A DNA stretch of 64,000 nucleotides from JBKEAJ01 sp047975005 (GTDB lineage: Bacteria; Bacteroidota; Bacteroidia; Bacteroidales; Prolixibacteraceae): the NCBI GenBank assembly GCA_047975005.1, contig JBKECW010000119.1, positions 18,857 to 82,856 of the forward strand, in the 5' to 3' direction. The translations under genes were made by a program, and so were the position numbers. Below the pieces are notes generated by a model, which saw only the letters and a program-made list of their open reading frames with translations, made no database searches and had not been told where the DNA came from. Positions 46,354 to 55,735 of the stretch are shown piece by piece. Positions within the stretch are counted from its first letter, which is position 1; each line of letters opens with the position of its first letter.

Positions 46354-47157
46354 TTATTCTAATAACTTGTCATAAAGGTCATTGTATGCTGCGGCATAAT
46401 CTTCGCCCTGATAACCCAGACTTATAACGCCTGATTCTCCTATATATTTTGCTAAATCGGGATTAATTTGCTCGCTACCATACACAACAGCGTCAGAATA
46501 ATCTACTCCCAAGCGATTTATATCAAGGCAGCTTGCCGAGCCTAAACCTTTTATGTCATTCATATCGAGCCCTTCGGTAAACATCCTTTCCGGGAATGTC
46601 TCGGAGTATGTCCCAGAAAAATCATTATCGTAAACCGAGTACACAATCTTGGCTTCGTTCAGAAGTGGATTGTCATGATACAGCTTCTTTAGGTAAAAAG
46701 GCACTAAGCCCGAAAACCAACCATGACAATGAATGATATCGGGAGCCCAACGCAGCTTTATAACAGTTTCCAACACTCCTCTGCTAAAAAAGACCGAGCG
46801 CTCGTCATTATCGGCAAAATAGCTTCCATCTTCGTCGGTAAGAACGGACTTTCTGTGAAAATAATCCTCGCCGTCAATAAAATAAACCTGCATTCTGGCA
46901 GGCTGAATTGATGCAACTTTTATTATAAGCTGACGGTCGGCATCATCAATCACCAAATTCATGCCCGACAATCGAATTACCTCGTGCAATTGGTAACGTC
47001 GTTCATTTACAACACCATACCTTGGCATAAATGCTCTTATTTCTTTACCTGACTCTTGTATGTGTTGTGGCAAAAAACGAGATATTTTAGAAATCTCATT
47101 CTCTTCCGTGTAGGGATATATCTCTTGCGAAACAAATAGAACTCTTTTACTAGTCAT
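46354..47157 (-). CDS. Starch/glycogen synthase N-terminal domain protein (GT5-like, catalytic-domain only)
   Basis: The 267-residue protein resembles the first Rossmann domain of GlgA (RVLFVSQEIYPYTEENEISK, PDIIHCHGWFSGLVPFYLKK), but the second domain carrying most donor-binding residues is missing, and KTGGL is replaced by EENEIS. It is about half the normal GlgA length, so it is unlikely to make glycogen by itself. Similar short proteins beside DUF4270 genes appear in other Bacteroidota, so this is not simply a truncation. Role unknown. Confidence 0.8.
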   Translation of the reverse strand: MTSKRVLFVSQEIYPYTEENEISKISRFLPQHIQESGKEIRAFMPRYGVVNERRYQLHEVIRLSGMNLVIDDADRQLIIKVASIQPARMQVYFIDGEDYFHRKSVLTDEDGSYFADNDERSVFFSRGVLETVIKLRWAPDIIHCHGWFSGLVPFYLKKLYHDNPLLNEAKIVYSVYDNDFSGTYSETFPERMFTEGLDMNDIKGLGSASCLDINRLGVDYSDAVVYGSEQINPDLAKYIGESGVISLGYQGEDYAAAYNDLYDKLLE

Positions 47158-47188
47158 TTTTATTACTAATCTTTGAATGTACGGACTA

Positions 47189-47196
47189 CAAAGATA
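47189..47196 (-). promoter_or_regulatory. Probable -7 promoter box (TATCTTTG) for the GT5-like/DUF4270 genes
   Basis: Minus-strand TATCTTTG lies about 32 bases upstream of the ATG at 47157. Confidence 0.55.
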
Positions 47197-47218
47197 CTAA
47201 AAAAAAATGACAATGCCG

Positions 47219-48019
47219 CTATTGTGCAGACACTCGTTTTATGATTACGTCAATCTTGGGTCTATCGTTCTCATCTGTGGCTTCGTTCTGTATCCGATTT
47301 ACAACATCCATGCCTTCCAGCACGGCTCCAAAAACGGTATATTTTCCGTCTAAGTGAGGAGCTCCACCAATTGTAGTATAAGCCTCTCGCTGCTGCTTGC
47401 TGTAGCTAAAACGCTCTTTCATCGCTTCCTCTTTTGCCTTTATCCTTGTCAGCTCTGTCAGTTCATTCATGTTTTCAGTGTCATCCAACTCTCTATAGCG
47501 CAATAACTGTGGTTTCACTTCTTCAAACACCTCCCTATACCGTCTCTTTCGCAAGTTTAGCGTTTCTGCCCTCTCCATAGTATCAATCTGACCTTCTCTA
47601 AATACTTTCCCTGTAACAATATAAAACTGCGTTGCATTAGACCTTCGTTGTGGATTTATATCATCGCTATTTCTTGCTGCCGCAATTGCGCCATAAGAGT
47701 TTATCAGGCTATCCCTTATCTCGGCGGGAATTGTATAAGCCGGACCTCCTCCTCCATACATAATACCGGGCTTAGGATTTTTGGAATTAATATCTCCTGC
47801 CTGAATCATAAAATCCTTTATCACTCGGTGGAAAATCACTCCATTATACTTACCGTCATTCACAAGCTTATCGAAATTAGCTTGGTGCTTGGGAGTAGCA
47901 TCAAAGATAACAAACTTTATATCTCCAAAGGTTGTCTCCATAACATAAACCTTACCCGCTTGCCCATAGGACAACATGCACAGGCACATCAAAATTGCCG
48001 ACAAAAAACTCTTTCTCAT
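47219..48019 (-). CDS. Secreted cyclophilin-type peptidyl-prolyl isomerase
   Basis: I take the ATG at 48019 (MRKSFLSAILMCLCMLSYGQ, signal peptide), giving 266 residues; the longer frame begins upstream of a promoter box. The cyclophilin domain holds FHRVIKDFMIQAGD at about 77-90 and FGAVLEGMDVVNRI near residue 235, with a helical Glu/Arg-rich insertion between. It should assist folding of exported proteins in the periplasm. A Cys in the signal region may indicate lipidation, but no clear lipobox was seen. Confidence 0.92.
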   Translation of the reverse strand: MRKSFLSAILMCLCMLSYGQAGKVYVMETTFGDIKFVIFDATPKHQANFDKLVNDGKYNGVIFHRVIKDFMIQAGDINSKNPKPGIMYGGGGPAYTIPAEIRDSLINSYGAIAAARNSDDINPQRRSNATQFYIVTGKVFREGQIDTMERAETLNLRKRRYREVFEEVKPQLLRYRELDDTENMNELTELTRIKAKEEAMKERFSYSKQQREAYTTIGGAPHLDGKYTVFGAVLEGMDVVNRIQNEATDENDRPKIDVIIKRVSAQ

Positions 48020-48355
48020 TTTACTTATAACTTTACACAACATGCCAGCAAATATAATAATATATCTAAAAAAAATCATATCCTATCGCACGCAAACAAG
48101 CATAAAACTGCCCTCACCTTTAGTAAAATCACGCCTCTTGAAATAATTAAGAAAAAAACACCTTCCGAAAACTCGAAAAGACACTCATTCACCCAAATAT
48201 TTTTTTTTGCAAACTTTTAAACATCCTCCAATTTACAACATGCTAAATATGAGGCAACTGCACTTAAAGGTTGAAAACTTCGCAATCCACCAGTTTTACA
48301 CAATTACATTTTTAGATAATTTCGTAGCACATTATATATAAAAAAAAACATCATC
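48020..48355. other. Intergenic region between the cyclophilin and class II reductase genes
   Basis: I see only the minus-strand promoter at 48049 and long A/T runs. No riboswitch-like core precedes the B12-dependent reductase. Confidence 0.45.
48049..48056 (-). promoter_or_regulatory. Probable -7 promoter box (TATATTTG) for the cyclophilin gene
   Basis: Minus-strand TATATTTG lies 30 bases upstream of the ATG at 48019 and supports that start. Confidence 0.55.
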
Positions 48356-50905
48356 ATGGCAGAAGATATTTACTACAAGCAGAAAAAAAAGACCACAAAA
48401 AAAACTTACACGCTAGATGAAGCCACAGAGGCCTCAGCGAAGTATTTTGACGGCGACGAGTTGGCGGCAAAGGTATGGATGTCAAAATATGCACTAAAAG
48501 ACTCGCTCGGAAACATCTTCGAGAAAACTCCGGATGACATGCACCGCAGACTAGCTAAAGAAATAGCAAGAATTGAAGGCCATTACAAAAATCCGGTAAA
48601 AGAAGACACTATATACAAACTACTAAAGAACTTTAAATACATAATCCCCCAAGGAGGTCCCATGACTGGTATAGGCAACGAATATCAAGTCGCCTCGCTA
48701 TCAAATTGCTTTGTCATAGGAAACAATGGACAGTCAGACTCATATGGCGGAATACTGAAAATAGATCAGGAGCAAGTGCAGTTAATGAAAAGACGCGGAG
48801 GAGTCGGGCACGATCTCTCGCACATCAGACCAAAAGGATCTCCTGTAAAAAACTCCGCACTCACCTCTACAGGGATTGTTCCTTTTATGGAACGCTTCTC
48901 CAACTCAACCAGAGAGGTTGCTCAAGACGGAAGAAGGGGTGCACTAATGCTATCAGTATCAATAAAACATCCTGACTCGGAGCTATTTATAGATGCAAAA
49001 ACAGACACAAACAAGGTGACAGGTGCTAATGTGTCCGTAAAAATAGATGACTCTTTTATGAATGCTGTAGCAAAGGGGTCTAGCTACACCCAGCAATACC
49101 CGATAATGTCAGATCGTCCAACAACAACCAAAGACATTAATGCAAAAGAACTGTGGGATAAAATAGTACACAACGCATGGCAATCGGCAGAACCCGGAAT
49201 ACTATTTTGGGACACCATCATAAAAGAATCTGTCCCAGACTGCTATGCAGACCTAGGATACGAGACTGTTTCTACCAATCCATGCGGAGAGATTCCTCTT
49301 TGCCCCTACGACAGTTGCAGACTACTGGCACTAAACCTTTATTCCTACGTGGATAAACCGTTTACCAAAGACGCAAAATTCGACTTCGTGCTATTCAAGG
49401 AACATGTCCCTTATGCACAGCGAATCATGGACGACATCATAGACCTAGAACTAGAAAAAATAGATGCTATTATACATAAAATAGATGCAGACCCCGAAAC
49501 AGAAGAAGTAAAAAATACCGAACGTTCGCTTTGGATAAACATCAGACAAAAAGCTAAAGAAGGCAGACGCACAGGAATAGGCATAACTGCCGAAGGCGAT
49601 ATGCTAGCTGCATTAGGACTACAATACGGATCTGAGGATGCTAATGATTTTGTAGAGAAAATACACAAAACTCTTGCCATAGAAGCATATAGATCTTCTG
49701 CAAGACTTGCGAAAGAACGAGGAAGTTTTGCAATTTATGACCACAACAGAGAACAAAACAACCCTTTCCTCAACAGACTAAAGGATGCCGACCCTCAGCT
49801 CAAAGCAGACCTTGAGAAATACGGGAGAAGAAACATAGCTCTACTCACCGTTGCTCCGACAGGAACGACAAGTTTGATGTCGCAAACAACTTCAGGAATA
49901 GAGCCGGCATTTGAGCTGTGGTATACTCGTCGCAGAAAAGTAAATCCTAACGACAGAAACACCGTTGTCTCATTTACAGACGAAGTGGGCGACAGCTGGG
50001 AAGAATACGACGTATTCCACAAACATTTCAAAACATGGATGACAGTTAACGGACACGACGCAAACAAGCACTATTCAGTTGACGAAATTAATGAGTTAAT
50101 AGACAAATCGCCATATCTAAATGCCACGTCGAAAGATGTCAACTGGATGAGCAAAGTACACATGCAGGGCAAAATACAAAAATGGGTAGACCACTCTATC
50201 AGCGTAACAATAAACCTCCCATCCGACGCATCCGAGGAACTTGTTGGGCAACTATATTTTGAAGCATGGAAATCGGGATGCAAAGGCGTTACCGTATATA
50301 GAGATGGATCTAGATCGGGAGTACTAGTCTCAAAAAAAGAAAGCAAGGAAGAAATAGAACACTCACCAACACGTCCCGAATCCCTTGATGCAGACGTAGT
50401 AAGATTCCAAAACAACAAAGAAAAATGGATTGCCTTCATCGGAGTATTAAACGGCAAACCCTATGAGATATTCACCGGACTATACGATGAAGACGAAGGT
50501 CTGTACGTGCCAAGAACCATTACTAAAGGAATTATTACCAGAAGAAAAACAAAGGATGGCACCAAGACTTACGACTTCGAGTATGTTAATAGCAGAGGAC
50601 TTGCCGGCTCAATTACGGGATTGTCATACAAATTTGACAAAGAGTTTTGGAACTATGCAAAACTCATATCAGGAATGTTGAGATATGGCATGCCGGTAGA
50701 AGATACCATAAAACTTATCTCAGGTATGCATTTTAATGACGAAAACATAAACTCGTGGAAAACGGGAGTTGTGAGAGCTCTAAAAACATACATCAAAGAC
50801 GGGACTAAGGCTGAAGGCACTTGCGAAGAATGTGGTTCGACCGACCTACATTTCCAAGAAGGATGTATCACTTGCAAAAGCTGTGGTATCTCAAAATGTG
50901 GATAA
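48356..50905 (+). CDS. nrdJ: Adenosylcobalamin-dependent (class II) ribonucleotide reductase
   Basis: The enzyme reduces ribonucleotides using a radical from adenosylcobalamin. The 849-residue protein has the class II core: SNCFVIG at about 120-126, RRGGVGHDLSHIRP near 145-158, NPCGEIPLCPYDSCR near 306-320 (radical-site Cys and Glu), and APTGTTSLMSQTTSG near 502-516. The C-terminal tail CEECGSTDLH plus CITCKSCGISKCG is a Cys-rich zinc or redox region. Adenosylcobalamin must be made or imported. It probably complements NrdDG at 9.7 kb, which sits behind an apparent B12 riboswitch. A strong terminator follows. Confidence 0.93.
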   Translation: MAEDIYYKQKKKTTKKTYTLDEATEASAKYFDGDELAAKVWMSKYALKDSLGNIFEKTPDDMHRRLAKEIARIEGHYKNPVKEDTIYKLLKNFKYIIPQGGPMTGIGNEYQVASLSNCFVIGNNGQSDSYGGILKIDQEQVQLMKRRGGVGHDLSHIRPKGSPVKNSALTSTGIVPFMERFSNSTREVAQDGRRGALMLSVSIKHPDSELFIDAKTDTNKVTGANVSVKIDDSFMNAVAKGSSYTQQYPIMSDRPTTTKDINAKELWDKIVHNAWQSAEPGILFWDTIIKESVPDCYADLGYETVSTNPCGEIPLCPYDSCRLLALNLYSYVDKPFTKDAKFDFVLFKEHVPYAQRIMDDIIDLELEKIDAIIHKIDADPETEEVKNTERSLWINIRQKAKEGRRTGIGITAEGDMLAALGLQYGSEDANDFVEKIHKTLAIEAYRSSARLAKERGSFAIYDHNREQNNPFLNRLKDADPQLKADLEKYGRRNIALLTVAPTGTTSLMSQTTSGIEPAFELWYTRRRKVNPNDRNTVVSFTDEVGDSWEEYDVFHKHFKTWMTVNGHDANKHYSVDEINELIDKSPYLNATSKDVNWMSKVHMQGKIQKWVDHSISVTINLPSDASEELVGQLYFEAWKSGCKGVTVYRDGSRSGVLVSKKESKEEIEHSPTRPESLDADVVRFQNNKEKWIAFIGVLNGKPYEIFTGLYDEDEGLYVPRTITKGIITRRKTKDGTKTYDFEYVNSRGLAGSITGLSYKFDKEFWNYAKLISGMLRYGMPVEDTIKLISGMHFNDENINSWKTGVVRALKTYIKDGTKAEGTCEECGSTDLHFQEGCITCKSCGISKCG

Positions 50906-50921
50906 TTGTCAATAATCATAT

Positions 50922-50959
50922 AAAAAGAAAAGCTCTCATTTCTGAGAGCTTTTCTTTTT
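50922..50959. terminator. Bidirectional intrinsic terminator
   Basis: A perfect 17-bp stem, arms 50922-50938 and 50943-50959 with loop TTTC, contains AGCTCTCA and A/T-rich flanks. It stops nrdJ and the converging sugar kinase gene. Confidence 0.93.
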
Positions 50960-50984
50960 ATTGCAATACTGAAACAAAAAAGAA

Positions 50985-52031
50985 CTATCTTGAAACCCTG
51001 CCCGAACCGTCACCGCTCATCAGCTTTTCCACTTCCTCAACAGTAACTTGATTGAAGTCGCCTACAATAGTATGCTTCAAACATGATGCAGCAACAGCAA
51101 AATCTAATGCTTTTTGATCGTCGCTAGCATAGTGATTCAAACCGTAAATCAAACCTCCCATAAACGAGTCGCCGCCGCCCACTCTGTCTACAATGTGCGT
51201 TATGTCGTACCTTTGCGAAAAATACGACTTCCCCGCTTTGCAGTTGTACAGCATACCTCCCCATGTGTTGTGGTTCGCATTTACAGCCCCTCGCAGCGTG
51301 ATGATAACTTTCTTAGCATCAGGAAATTTTGCGCTCATCTGCTTGCACACAGACTCAAACTCTGCTTGATTAATCTCGCCATCAGTGGCTGTAACGTCGA
51401 AGCCTTCCGGCTGTACACCAAAGACTTTTTCGCAGTCTTCCTCATTGCCTAGAATAACATCGCAATATTTCACCAACTCTGGCATTACCTCCGACGGTGT
51501 TTTACCGTAGTTCCATAGGTTCTTTCTATAATTCAAATCCGTAGAAACGGTTATCCCTTTTGATTTTGCGGCTTTCAGAGCCTCCAAACAAGCATCGGCA
51601 GCACCCTGAGATATTGCAGGTGTTATACCCGTCCAGTGAAACCACGAAACTCCTTCAAACACGGCATCCCAATCAATCATGCCATTCTCTATCTGAGAAA
51701 TTGACGAATACGCCCTGTCATACACAACTTTACTAGCCCGCGCCACAGCACCAGTTTCAAGAAAATAGATGCCCACTCTGTCGCCACCATATACAATTTT
51801 ATCGACACCTACTCCGTATTTGCGCAAATCCATAACACATGATTTGGCAATATCATTTTTAGGCAACCTTGTAACAAAATCCACTTCCATGCCATAGTTG
51901 GCAAGCGACACCGCCACATTAGCCTCTCCTCCACCAAATGTGGCAACGAAACTATCAGCCTGATTAAACCTCTCATACCCCGGAGTAGAAAGCCTTAGCA
52001 TTATCTCTCCAAATGTTACTACTTTTCCCAT
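50985..52031 (-). CDS. kdgK: PfkB family sugar kinase, 2-keto-3-deoxygluconate kinase type
   Basis: This 348-residue PfkB-family kinase starts MGKVVTFGEIMLRLSTPGYER, typical of KDG kinases, and has the substrate-binding GGGEANVAVSLA near 33-44 and the catalytic GGGDSFMGGLIYG near 287-299 with the base Asp. KDG kinase makes 2-keto-3-deoxy-6-phosphogluconate in uronate or pectin catabolism. The aldolase kdgA, usually adjacent, is missing. A monooxygenase-fold gene and an MFS transporter lie upstream on the same strand. Confidence 0.88.
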   Translation of the reverse strand: MGKVVTFGEIMLRLSTPGYERFNQADSFVATFGGGEANVAVSLANYGMEVDFVTRLPKNDIAKSCVMDLRKYGVGVDKIVYGGDRVGIYFLETGAVARASKVVYDRAYSSISQIENGMIDWDAVFEGVSWFHWTGITPAISQGAADACLEALKAAKSKGITVSTDLNYRKNLWNYGKTPSEVMPELVKYCDVILGNEEDCEKVFGVQPEGFDVTATDGEINQAEFESVCKQMSAKFPDAKKVIITLRGAVNANHNTWGGMLYNCKAGKSYFSQRYDITHIVDRVGGGDSFMGGLIYGLNHYASDDQKALDFAVAASCLKHTIVGDFNQVTVEEVEKLMSGDGSGRVSR

Positions 52032-52047
52032 TTTCTATTGGCATTAA

Positions 52048-52338
52048 TTAATTTACAAAACTCCATCGTTCTAGCTGCAAGTCCTCGATACAATCGTCTT
52101 TGACAGCTAGAAAATGCATGAAATGAGGTGATTTTGTATGTCTCTGCAAGTCTTCTTCGCTTGCCCATACTTCGTAAAACATATAAACATCCCCATCTTC
52201 ACTACTAGACAGGAGCTCATAAACAAGACAACCCTCCTCCTTGCGTGTAGGCTCTATCAACTTTTTTGCCTCAATAAGCATAGCTTCCAAGCATCCATTT
52301 TTTGCCCTTATTTTGGCAGTCAGAAATAATTTACTCAT
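52048..52338 (-). CDS. Antibiotic biosynthesis monooxygenase (ABM) fold protein
   Basis: With the ATG at 52338 (MSKLFLTAKIRAKNG) the product has 96 residues and a ferredoxin-like dimeric fold. PTRKEEGCLVYELL and MFYEVWASEEDLQRH are typical of ABM/YgiN-like proteins, which include quinol monooxygenases and unknowns. It starts 141 bases after the transporter and lies 16 bases upstream of kdgK, so it probably works with them in sugar catabolism; the activity is unknown. Confidence 0.87.
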   Translation of the reverse strand: MSKLFLTAKIRAKNGCLEAMLIEAKKLIEPTRKEEGCLVYELLSSSEDGDVYMFYEVWASEEDLQRHTKSPHFMHFLAVKDDCIEDLQLERWSFVN

Positions 52339-52479
52339 AATATTTATTTTATGACAACAGACAGCTTCAGGACAACAAACATTTAAGCCAACAGCTGCTA
52401 TCATCTGTTTTATTCGCTCTTGATTCTTTAAACGAGCATAAAGTTACAAACTTTTAAAACAACAAACAGTCTCGGCATA

Positions 52480-53739
52480 TTAGATTTTGGATATTTTTGG
52501 AATAAGCAGGCATGAAAATACACCTGCAAGTACAAGCATCACTGCCGAAAGTACAATTGTCCCTCCGGGTGTCAATAAGTCTTTATTGATAAACAGAGGC
52601 AAAAGCAGTCCCAAAATAATTTGTGGCAATGTTACTGTCAGATTGAACAACCCGACATACAAACCCAAACGCCTCTTTGGCAAATGCTTCGACAAATAAA
52701 CATAGGGCACAGACAAAACTGATGCCCACGCGACACCGACACCAACCATACTCAGTATTTCATAAAGCTGATTGCTTGTAGTCCCAAAACCGAAAAACGA
52801 AACTGCCCCTAACATCAAGGAAACAAGATAAATACGCAGCAAGTTGCTCGTCGCACCTCTTCTATACAAAAAAACAGACATAAGCACAGATACGGCATTA
52901 TAAGTGCCAAACAGCAAACCAACCCACGCCTCAGACGCACTGTGCCACAGGACAAAACTATACTCCTTTGCTTCTACAACAGTACTTGCATAGACCCACA
53001 TAATAAAGAATGCTCCCCATGAGAAAAATTGAACAGGCACTAATCTGAACAAGACCCTCTTGGCATTACAGTCAGTTCCTCCGTCTTCAGATTCTTTGCT
53101 CTTTGTCAATGAGGCGGGGATATTCTTGCAAGCTCTAGTGGTAACTAAAGTCGAAACAATCAAGAAGAGTGCACCTACATACAATGACAAGGCAATACCC
53201 TTTGAGAAATCACTATTGCCCACTCCAATAAAACGCTCCACAACAAATGGCAGAATAGAGCCAAGCACCGCTCCAACACCGATCAACAAGGTCTGAATAG
53301 AAAAAGCCTTAGAGTGTAATTCTTTGGGGAAAACATCAGCAACCATAGATCTAAAGGGCTTCATCATGATATTTATTCCGACATTTATCAAGGCTATCAA
53401 TATTACACTCGACAGCAAGGCCGGCAAAGCTGAATAGTAGTGCATCAAAGGCAACAAAACCATCGACACTGCTGTCAACAGCATACCGCCAAGGATGAAT
53501 AACACCCATTTCCCCCGACCGCCTTTGTAGGCATCAGTGAGAAGTCCGACAATGGGCTGCACAACAGCTCCACTTATCGGAGCAACCAGCCAAAACCACG
53601 AAAGGTCCTCAACACCAGAGCCACTAGCCATGAATATATAGCTGGTGTAGGCAGACAATAGTGCAAACACATATTGAATACCTACAAAACCAAAGTTTAC
53701 ACCTATGAGCTGCCTCGTTTCTAATGTTTGTACTGACAC
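52480..53739 (-). CDS. MFS sugar transporter, SLC45/SUC2-like
   Basis: This 419-residue protein has 12 predicted membrane segments. It begins with GVNFGFVGIQYVFALLSAY, and PIVGLLTDAYKGGRGK between TM2 and TM3 matches the sucrose/maltose-type (GPH/SLC45-like) MFS signature. It likely imports a sugar or sugar acid at the inner membrane. Together with kdgK it suggests uptake of a uronate-derived sugar, but that is inference. Confidence 0.87.
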   Translation of the reverse strand: MSVQTLETRQLIGVNFGFVGIQYVFALLSAYTSYIFMASGSGVEDLSWFWLVAPISGAVVQPIVGLLTDAYKGGRGKWVLFILGGMLLTAVSMVLLPLMHYYSALPALLSSVILIALINVGINIMMKPFRSMVADVFPKELHSKAFSIQTLLIGVGAVLGSILPFVVERFIGVGNSDFSKGIALSLYVGALFLIVSTLVTTRACKNIPASLTKSKESEDGGTDCNAKRVLFRLVPVQFFSWGAFFIMWVYASTVVEAKEYSFVLWHSASEAWVGLLFGTYNAVSVLMSVFLYRRGATSNLLRIYLVSLMLGAVSFFGFGTTSNQLYEILSMVGVGVAWASVLSVPYVYLSKHLPKRRLGLYVGLFNLTVTLPQIILGLLLPLFINKDLLTPGGTIVLSAVMLVLAGVFSCLLIPKISKI

Positions 53740-53771
53740 CGATGCTTATTTCAGATGCAATGATCCAAAAA

Positions 53772-55148
53772 CTACTTTTCTCCTCCGTAGTTTTTATAGA
53801 ACATAACAATAGTTTCTATGCCTTTGTAAAATCGATTCAATGCAAAGTTTTCGTTAGGGGAATGGATAGCATCCGACTCTAATCCAAAACCCAACAATAA
53901 ACTCTTAATACCCAAAACCTTTTCAAAGGTAGATATTATTGGAATACTGCCTCCCGAACGAACGGGTATAGGTTCGTGTCCAAAGCTTTCAAGGCATGCC
54001 TGCACTGCGGCCTCGTACTCTCTGGAGTCTATCGGACAAACATAGGCATTGCCTCCATGAAGCGGACTCACCTTTATCCTTGTACCTCTTGGCGCATGAG
54101 CTTCTAAATGCTCTTTTACAAGTTTCGATATTTTATCGTAATCCTGATTAGGAACTAAACGAGTAGAAATCTTCGCGTAAGCCTTAGATGGCAATACGGT
54201 CTTTGCTCCCTCGCCCATATAACCTCCCCAAATACCGCAAACATCAAATGACGGACGTATGCCCGTGCGCTCTAAAGTTGTGAAACCTGCCTCGCCGTTT
54301 ACCTCGTCAATATCTAACAATTTCTTGTAGCTAGTTTCGTCAAAGGGAGCTTTGTTGAGCAACTGTCTCTCAGCATCAGAACACTCATGCACATCATCGT
54401 AAAAACCCGGAATAGTGAGCTTCCCGTTTTGATCGGTCAGCGATGCTATTGTCTGACATAGAGCATTGATAGGATTTGTAACAGCTCCGCCAAACAGCCC
54501 GGAATGTAAGTCTTGCGCAGGACCTGTCAGCTCTATCTCCCAATAGGCAAGCCCTCGCAAACCCGTTGTTACGGTTGCGGTATTCTCGTCTATCATCGAA
54601 GTGTCGGACACTAAGATAACATCGGCGGCAAGCATTTCTTTGTGCTCTTCGCACCACCTGCCCAAACTAGGAGAACCTATCTCCTCCTCGCCCTCAAGCA
54701 TGAATTTCACATTACAATTAAGCTCACCCGATTTCAGTAAATATTCAAAGGCCTTTATGTGCATAAAGCTCTGCCCTTTGTCGTCGTTTGCTCCTCTACC
54801 CCATATCCTGCCGTCTTTTATTATCGGCTCAAATGGCTCACTATCCCACAAAGACAGCGGGTCAACAGGCATAACATCCATGTGTCCATACACCAATACT
54901 GTCGGCAATTGACTATCTATCAGCTTTTCTGCGTAGCAAACCGGATTGCCAACAGTCTCATAAACTTCGGCCTTATCAGCTCCTGCATTCAGAAGAACCT
55001 CTTTCATCTTCTCTGCAACCCTGTACATTTCGTCTTTTTTACTCGGATCTGAACTTATTGACGGTATCCGAAGAACCGAAAATAACTCTTCCAACATCTT
55101 GTCCTTGTTTTGGTTGATATATGCCTCAACTCCTGACTTTGTAATCAT
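53772..55148 (-). CDS. M20 family dipeptidase
   Basis: I place the start at the ATG at 55148 (MITKSGVEAYINQNK), giving 458 residues. Metal and catalytic motifs of M20 are visible: VYGHMDVMP near 82-90, GRGANDDKGQ near 113-122, MLEGEEEIGSP near 145-155, and a late His in DAIHSPNE. It hydrolyses dipeptides or short peptides in the cytosol using two metal ions. The dimerisation (lid) domain (LHSGLFGGAVTNP) is present. A longer frame starts in the intergenic region and is unlikely. Confidence 0.94.
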   Translation of the reverse strand: MITKSGVEAYINQNKDKMLEELFSVLRIPSISSDPSKKDEMYRVAEKMKEVLLNAGADKAEVYETVGNPVCYAEKLIDSQLPTVLVYGHMDVMPVDPLSLWDSEPFEPIIKDGRIWGRGANDDKGQSFMHIKAFEYLLKSGELNCNVKFMLEGEEEIGSPSLGRWCEEHKEMLAADVILVSDTSMIDENTATVTTGLRGLAYWEIELTGPAQDLHSGLFGGAVTNPINALCQTIASLTDQNGKLTIPGFYDDVHECSDAERQLLNKAPFDETSYKKLLDIDEVNGEAGFTTLERTGIRPSFDVCGIWGGYMGEGAKTVLPSKAYAKISTRLVPNQDYDKISKLVKEHLEAHAPRGTRIKVSPLHGGNAYVCPIDSREYEAAVQACLESFGHEPIPVRSGGSIPIISTFEKVLGIKSLLLGFGLESDAIHSPNENFALNRFYKGIETIVMFYKNYGGEK

Positions 55149-55255
55149 ATTTATATTTTTTCGCAAGCTACAAAAAATATAACATCGAACCAAAGCAATT
55201 TAACCCACACATGAAATCCTTATAAAAAAAGACCTGCGCGTCCTCTTATTTTTAT

Positions 55256-55263
55256 TATATTTG
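55256..55263 (+). promoter_or_regulatory. Probable -7 promoter box (TATATTTG) for the rrf2-hemerythrin-PepSY genes
   Basis: TATATTTG lies 24 bases upstream of the ATG at 55288. It includes the TTG at 55261, which excludes that codon as the start. Confidence 0.6.
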
Positions 55264-55287
55264 TCGCTGAAAATAATTCTAATTACC

Positions 55288-55713
55288 ATGTTACTATCAA
55301 AAGGTACAAAATACGCAATTAGGGCTTTGATATGCATCTGCTACGAAAATGCAAGAAATTTCAAACCCGGCGTTGAGACAATTTCAAAGGAAATTGACGC
55401 TCCACAGGCATATACGGCAAAGATTTTACAAAAGCTTACAAAGAGTAAGCTACTAAGCTCTGCAAAAGGACGCAAAGGCGGTTTTTTCCTTGAGAATCCC
55501 GACCTTACACCTTTCGAAGTGATAGTAGAACTAGAGGGCAAAGAGTTTTTTGGCAGTTGCGGCTTTGGCATAAAAGACTGTAGCGACAAAAATCCATGCC
55601 TGCTACACGAAGAATACAAACCCATAAAAGAGAAATACTTGGAGCTAGTACAAAGCAATACTATTAGGATGTTGGCTGATGGTATTACCAATGGCAATGC
55701 TCTAAAATTATAA
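55288..55713 (+). CDS. Rrf2 family Fe-S cluster transcriptional regulator
   Basis: The 141-residue protein has an N-terminal winged helix (LLSKGTKYAIRALICI; SKEIDAPQAYTAKILQKL) and three cysteines at 91, 98 and 104, spaced as in IscR. An Fe-S cluster there would sense oxygen, nitric oxide or iron. It heads a three-gene set with hemerythrin and a PepSY protein, which argues for a redox or nitric-oxide regulon and likely autoregulation. The target operator was not identified. Confidence 0.9.
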   Translation: MLLSKGTKYAIRALICICYENARNFKPGVETISKEIDAPQAYTAKILQKLTKSKLLSSAKGRKGGFFLENPDLTPFEVIVELEGKEFFGSCGFGIKDCSDKNPCLLHEEYKPIKEKYLELVQSNTIRMLADGITNGNALKL

Positions 55714-55735
55714 TGCAACCCTAAAATACAAACAA

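Noticed and set aside
46354..47157. Full glycogen synthase glgA
   Set aside because: Only the first domain is present; the frame ends normally without a readable second domain downstream, where DUF4270 begins.
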